The position numbers were made by a program, and so were the translations under genes. A DNA stretch of 64,000 nt from Actinoplanes sp. SE50/110 (GTDB lineage Bacteria > Actinomycetota > Actinomycetes > Mycobacteriales > Micromonosporaceae), in NCBI RefSeq assembly GCF_900119315.1, contig NZ_LT827010.1, forward strand, positions 3,133,001 to 3,197,000. The letters are read 5' to 3'. Under the pieces are notes generated by a model. It ran no database searches. It had not been told where the DNA came from and worked only from the letters and a program-made list of their open reading frames with translations. This document shows positions 62,652 through 64,000 of the stretch, piece by piece (the first letter of the stretch is position 1; the number at the start of each line of letters is the position of its first letter).

Positions 62652-63419
62652 ATGACGACGGCACGTGTGGTCGACCTCGACCTGACAGGACGGACCGCGC
62701 TGGTCACCGGCGCGGGCAGCGGCATCGGGCGGGCCTGTGCCGAACGGCTGGCCGCGGCCGGGGCCGAGGTGCTTGCGGTGGACATCGACGAGCGTGCGGC
62801 CAAGGAGACCGCGACGTCGACCGGCGGGCGGGCACTGGCCGCCGACCTGTCCGACCCGGACGCCGTCGACACGCTGCCGGGCGCGGTGGACGTGCTGGTC
62901 AACAACGCGGGCCTGCAGGTGGTGGCACCGCTGCCGGAGTTCCCGCCGGACAAGTTCACGTTGATCCAGCGGGTCATGGTGGAGGCCCCGTTCCGGCTCA
63001 TCAGGCTGGTGCTTCCGCACATGTACGACCGCGGCTGGGGGCGGATCGTCAACATCTCCTCGGTGCACGGGCTGGTGGCGTCGCCGTACAAGGCCGCCTA
63101 CGTGACCGCCAAGCACGGTCTCGAGGGGCTGTCGAAGGTGACCGCGCTGGAGGGCGCCGCGCACGGGGTCACCTCGAACTGCGTGAACCCGGCCTTCGTC
63201 CGCACCCCGCTGGTCGACCGGCAGATCGCCGACCAGGCGCTGGCCAACGGCATCCCGGAGGCGGACGTGGTCGAGAAGATCATGCTGGACCGGGCGGCGA
63301 TCAAGAAGCTGATCGAGCCGGACCAGGTGGCCGAGGTGCTGGCGTATCTGTGCAGTCCCCCGGCCGCCTTCATCACCGGGTCGTCGATCATCATCGACGG
63401 CGGCTGGACCGCGCACTGA
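62652..63419 (+). CDS. 3-hydroxybutyrate dehydrogenase-like SDR
   Basis: A 255-residue classical short-chain dehydrogenase. TGAGSGIGRACAER is the NAD-binding loop, LVNNAGLQVVAPL the NNAG motif, IVNISSVHGLVASPYKAAYVTAKHG contains the catalytic Ser, Tyr and Lys, and FVRTPLVDRQIADQALANGI with the closing GSSIIIDGGWTAH is typical of 3-hydroxybutyrate dehydrogenases. It oxidises D-3-hydroxybutyrate to acetoacetate. ATG 62652 follows a TACGGT box. It is divergent from the transporter operon and may share its control; the hydrolase 12 bp downstream is probably cotranscribed. Confidence 0.88.
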   Translation: MTTARVVDLDLTGRTALVTGAGSGIGRACAERLAAAGAEVLAVDIDERAAKETATSTGGRALAADLSDPDAVDTLPGAVDVLVNNAGLQVVAPLPEFPPDKFTLIQRVMVEAPFRLIRLVLPHMYDRGWGRIVNISSVHGLVASPYKAAYVTAKHGLEGLSKVTALEGAAHGVTSNCVNPAFVRTPLVDRQIADQALANGIPEADVVEKIMLDRAAIKKLIEPDQVAEVLAYLCSPPAAFITGSSIIIDGGWTAH

Positions 63420-63431
63420 TCAGGGAGACTC

Positions 63432-64000
63432 ATGGACGAGGTCGACATCCCGGTAGCCGGCGGCGCCCTGCGGGCGGTGAGCTGGCCGGGCGACGGGCCG
63501 CTGGTGATCGCGGCGCACGGGATCACCGCCAACGCGCTGTCCTGGGCGGCGGTCGCCCGTGCCCTGGGGGGCAAGGTGCACCTGGTGGCGCCCGATCTGC
63601 GAGGCCGGGGGTTCAGCGCGCAGCTGCCCGGGCCGTACGGGATGGATACCCATGCCGACGACCTCGTGGCGATCGCCGACTATTTCGGGATTTCTCGGGT
63701 GCCGCTGGTCGGGCATTCGATGGGCGGGTTCGTGGTCGCCGCGACTGCCGGGAAACATCCCGAGCGGGTGGGTCCGGTGCTGCTCGTGGATGGTGGGATT
63801 GCTCTGGGTGTGCCGGCCGCCATCGACGTCGACGTGGCCCTGGAGGCGGTGATCGGCCCGGCTATGCGACGACTTTCCATGAATTTCGACTCTGAAGATT
63901 CTTACGTCGCTTATTTCCGGGCAAATCCGGCATTGGGTCGCTACTGGAGCGCGGACCTGGAAGCGTACATTCTGCGCGACTTCACCGGCACCGGCTCCAC
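63432..64000 (+). CDS. Alpha/beta hydrolase, 3' end outside window
   Basis: The first 189 residues of a hydrolase; the frame stays open to the window end. The nucleophile elbow GHSMGG (Ser about residue 97), the oxyanion region AAHGITANALSW and APDLRGRGFS are typical. ATG 63432 follows CAGGGAG by 4 nt. It lies 12 bp after the hydroxybutyrate dehydrogenase-like gene in the same direction, probably one transcript; a role in ester or polyhydroxybutyrate oligomer hydrolysis is possible, but not shown. From about 63860 the base composition drops in GC. Confidence 0.85.
   Translation, partial: MDEVDIPVAGGALRAVSWPGDGPLVIAAHGITANALSWAAVARALGGKVHLVAPDLRGRGFSAQLPGPYGMDTHADDLVAIADYFGISRVPLVGHSMGGFVVAATAGKHPERVGPVLLVDGGIALGVPAAIDVDVALEAVIGPAMRRLSMNFDSEDSYVAYFRANPALGRYWSADLEAYILRDFTGTGS

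Overview
This is about 64 kb of very GC-rich DNA from an actinomycete. RbpA, DivIVA-type and F420/LLM-type proteins, FxsA, Lnt beside Ppm, frequent GTG/TTG starts and TANNNT boxes 6-7 nt before many start codons all fit Actinobacteria. Two methyl-accepting chemotaxis proteins imply a motile stage. Together these suggest a Micromonosporaceae member resembling Actinoplanes. That placement is inference; no rRNA or tRNA gene was seen.

Layout. 1-3238: tail of a lysine 5,6-aminomutase cluster (kamD, kamE, kal, MutL-type ATPase). 3717-7189: lnt-ppm pair, fxsA, and rbpA behind a sigma-R-type promoter. 7702-12094: divergent coiled-coil and HIRAN-repeat proteins. 12213-14439: MFS exporter and divergent ArsR regulator. 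15159-22626: small secreted protein, SRPBCC/ArsR operon with two matching operators, glyoxalase-like, DUF2461, nitroreductase, LLM monooxygenase, a chemoreceptor and an orphan ABC ATPase. 22852-28180: ROK regulator and a ChvE-type sugar ABC transporter. 28184-32241: SprT-like protease and a three-gene xanthine-dehydrogenase-type operon whose large subunit looks decayed. 32313-37922: tiny C2H2 protein, hybrid histidine kinase, DivIVA-like protein, GGDEF-EAL protein. 38448-44163: MpaB-like oxygenase, SDR with TetR, two membrane proteins, FhuF-like iron protein. 44413-50535: second chemoreceptor, DJ-1/PfpI, TspO, GH5-like glycosidase, an NB-ARC/TPR relic, D-serine-dehydratase-like enzyme. 50566-52726: CIRCE-controlled hsp20 and an ABC-F ATPase. 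52932-57648: intradiol dioxygenase pseudogene, LysR, pcaF-pcaI-pcaJ, LLM oxidoreductase. 57953-62492: five-gene branched-chain amino acid-type ABC transporter operon. 62652-64000: 3-hydroxybutyrate dehydrogenase-like SDR and a partial alpha/beta hydrolase.

How the genes fit together. Most units are nutrient uptake and catabolism (lysine, monosaccharides, branched-chain-type ligands, aromatic beta-ketoadipate, hydroxybutyrate), each with a local divergent regulator, plus sensing, c-di-GMP and stress functions. Two features stand out across the window. At least 12 starts carry a TANNNT box 6-7 nt upstream, as expected of leaderless mRNAs. Short, mutually unrelated tandem duplications (13-62 bp) occur in most long intergenic gaps and inside several genes. 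Several loci are eroded: the dioxygenase has lost its centre, the NB-ARC/TPR gene is a tail, an alpha/beta hydrolase is a stub, and an ABC permease appears deleted beside its ATPase.
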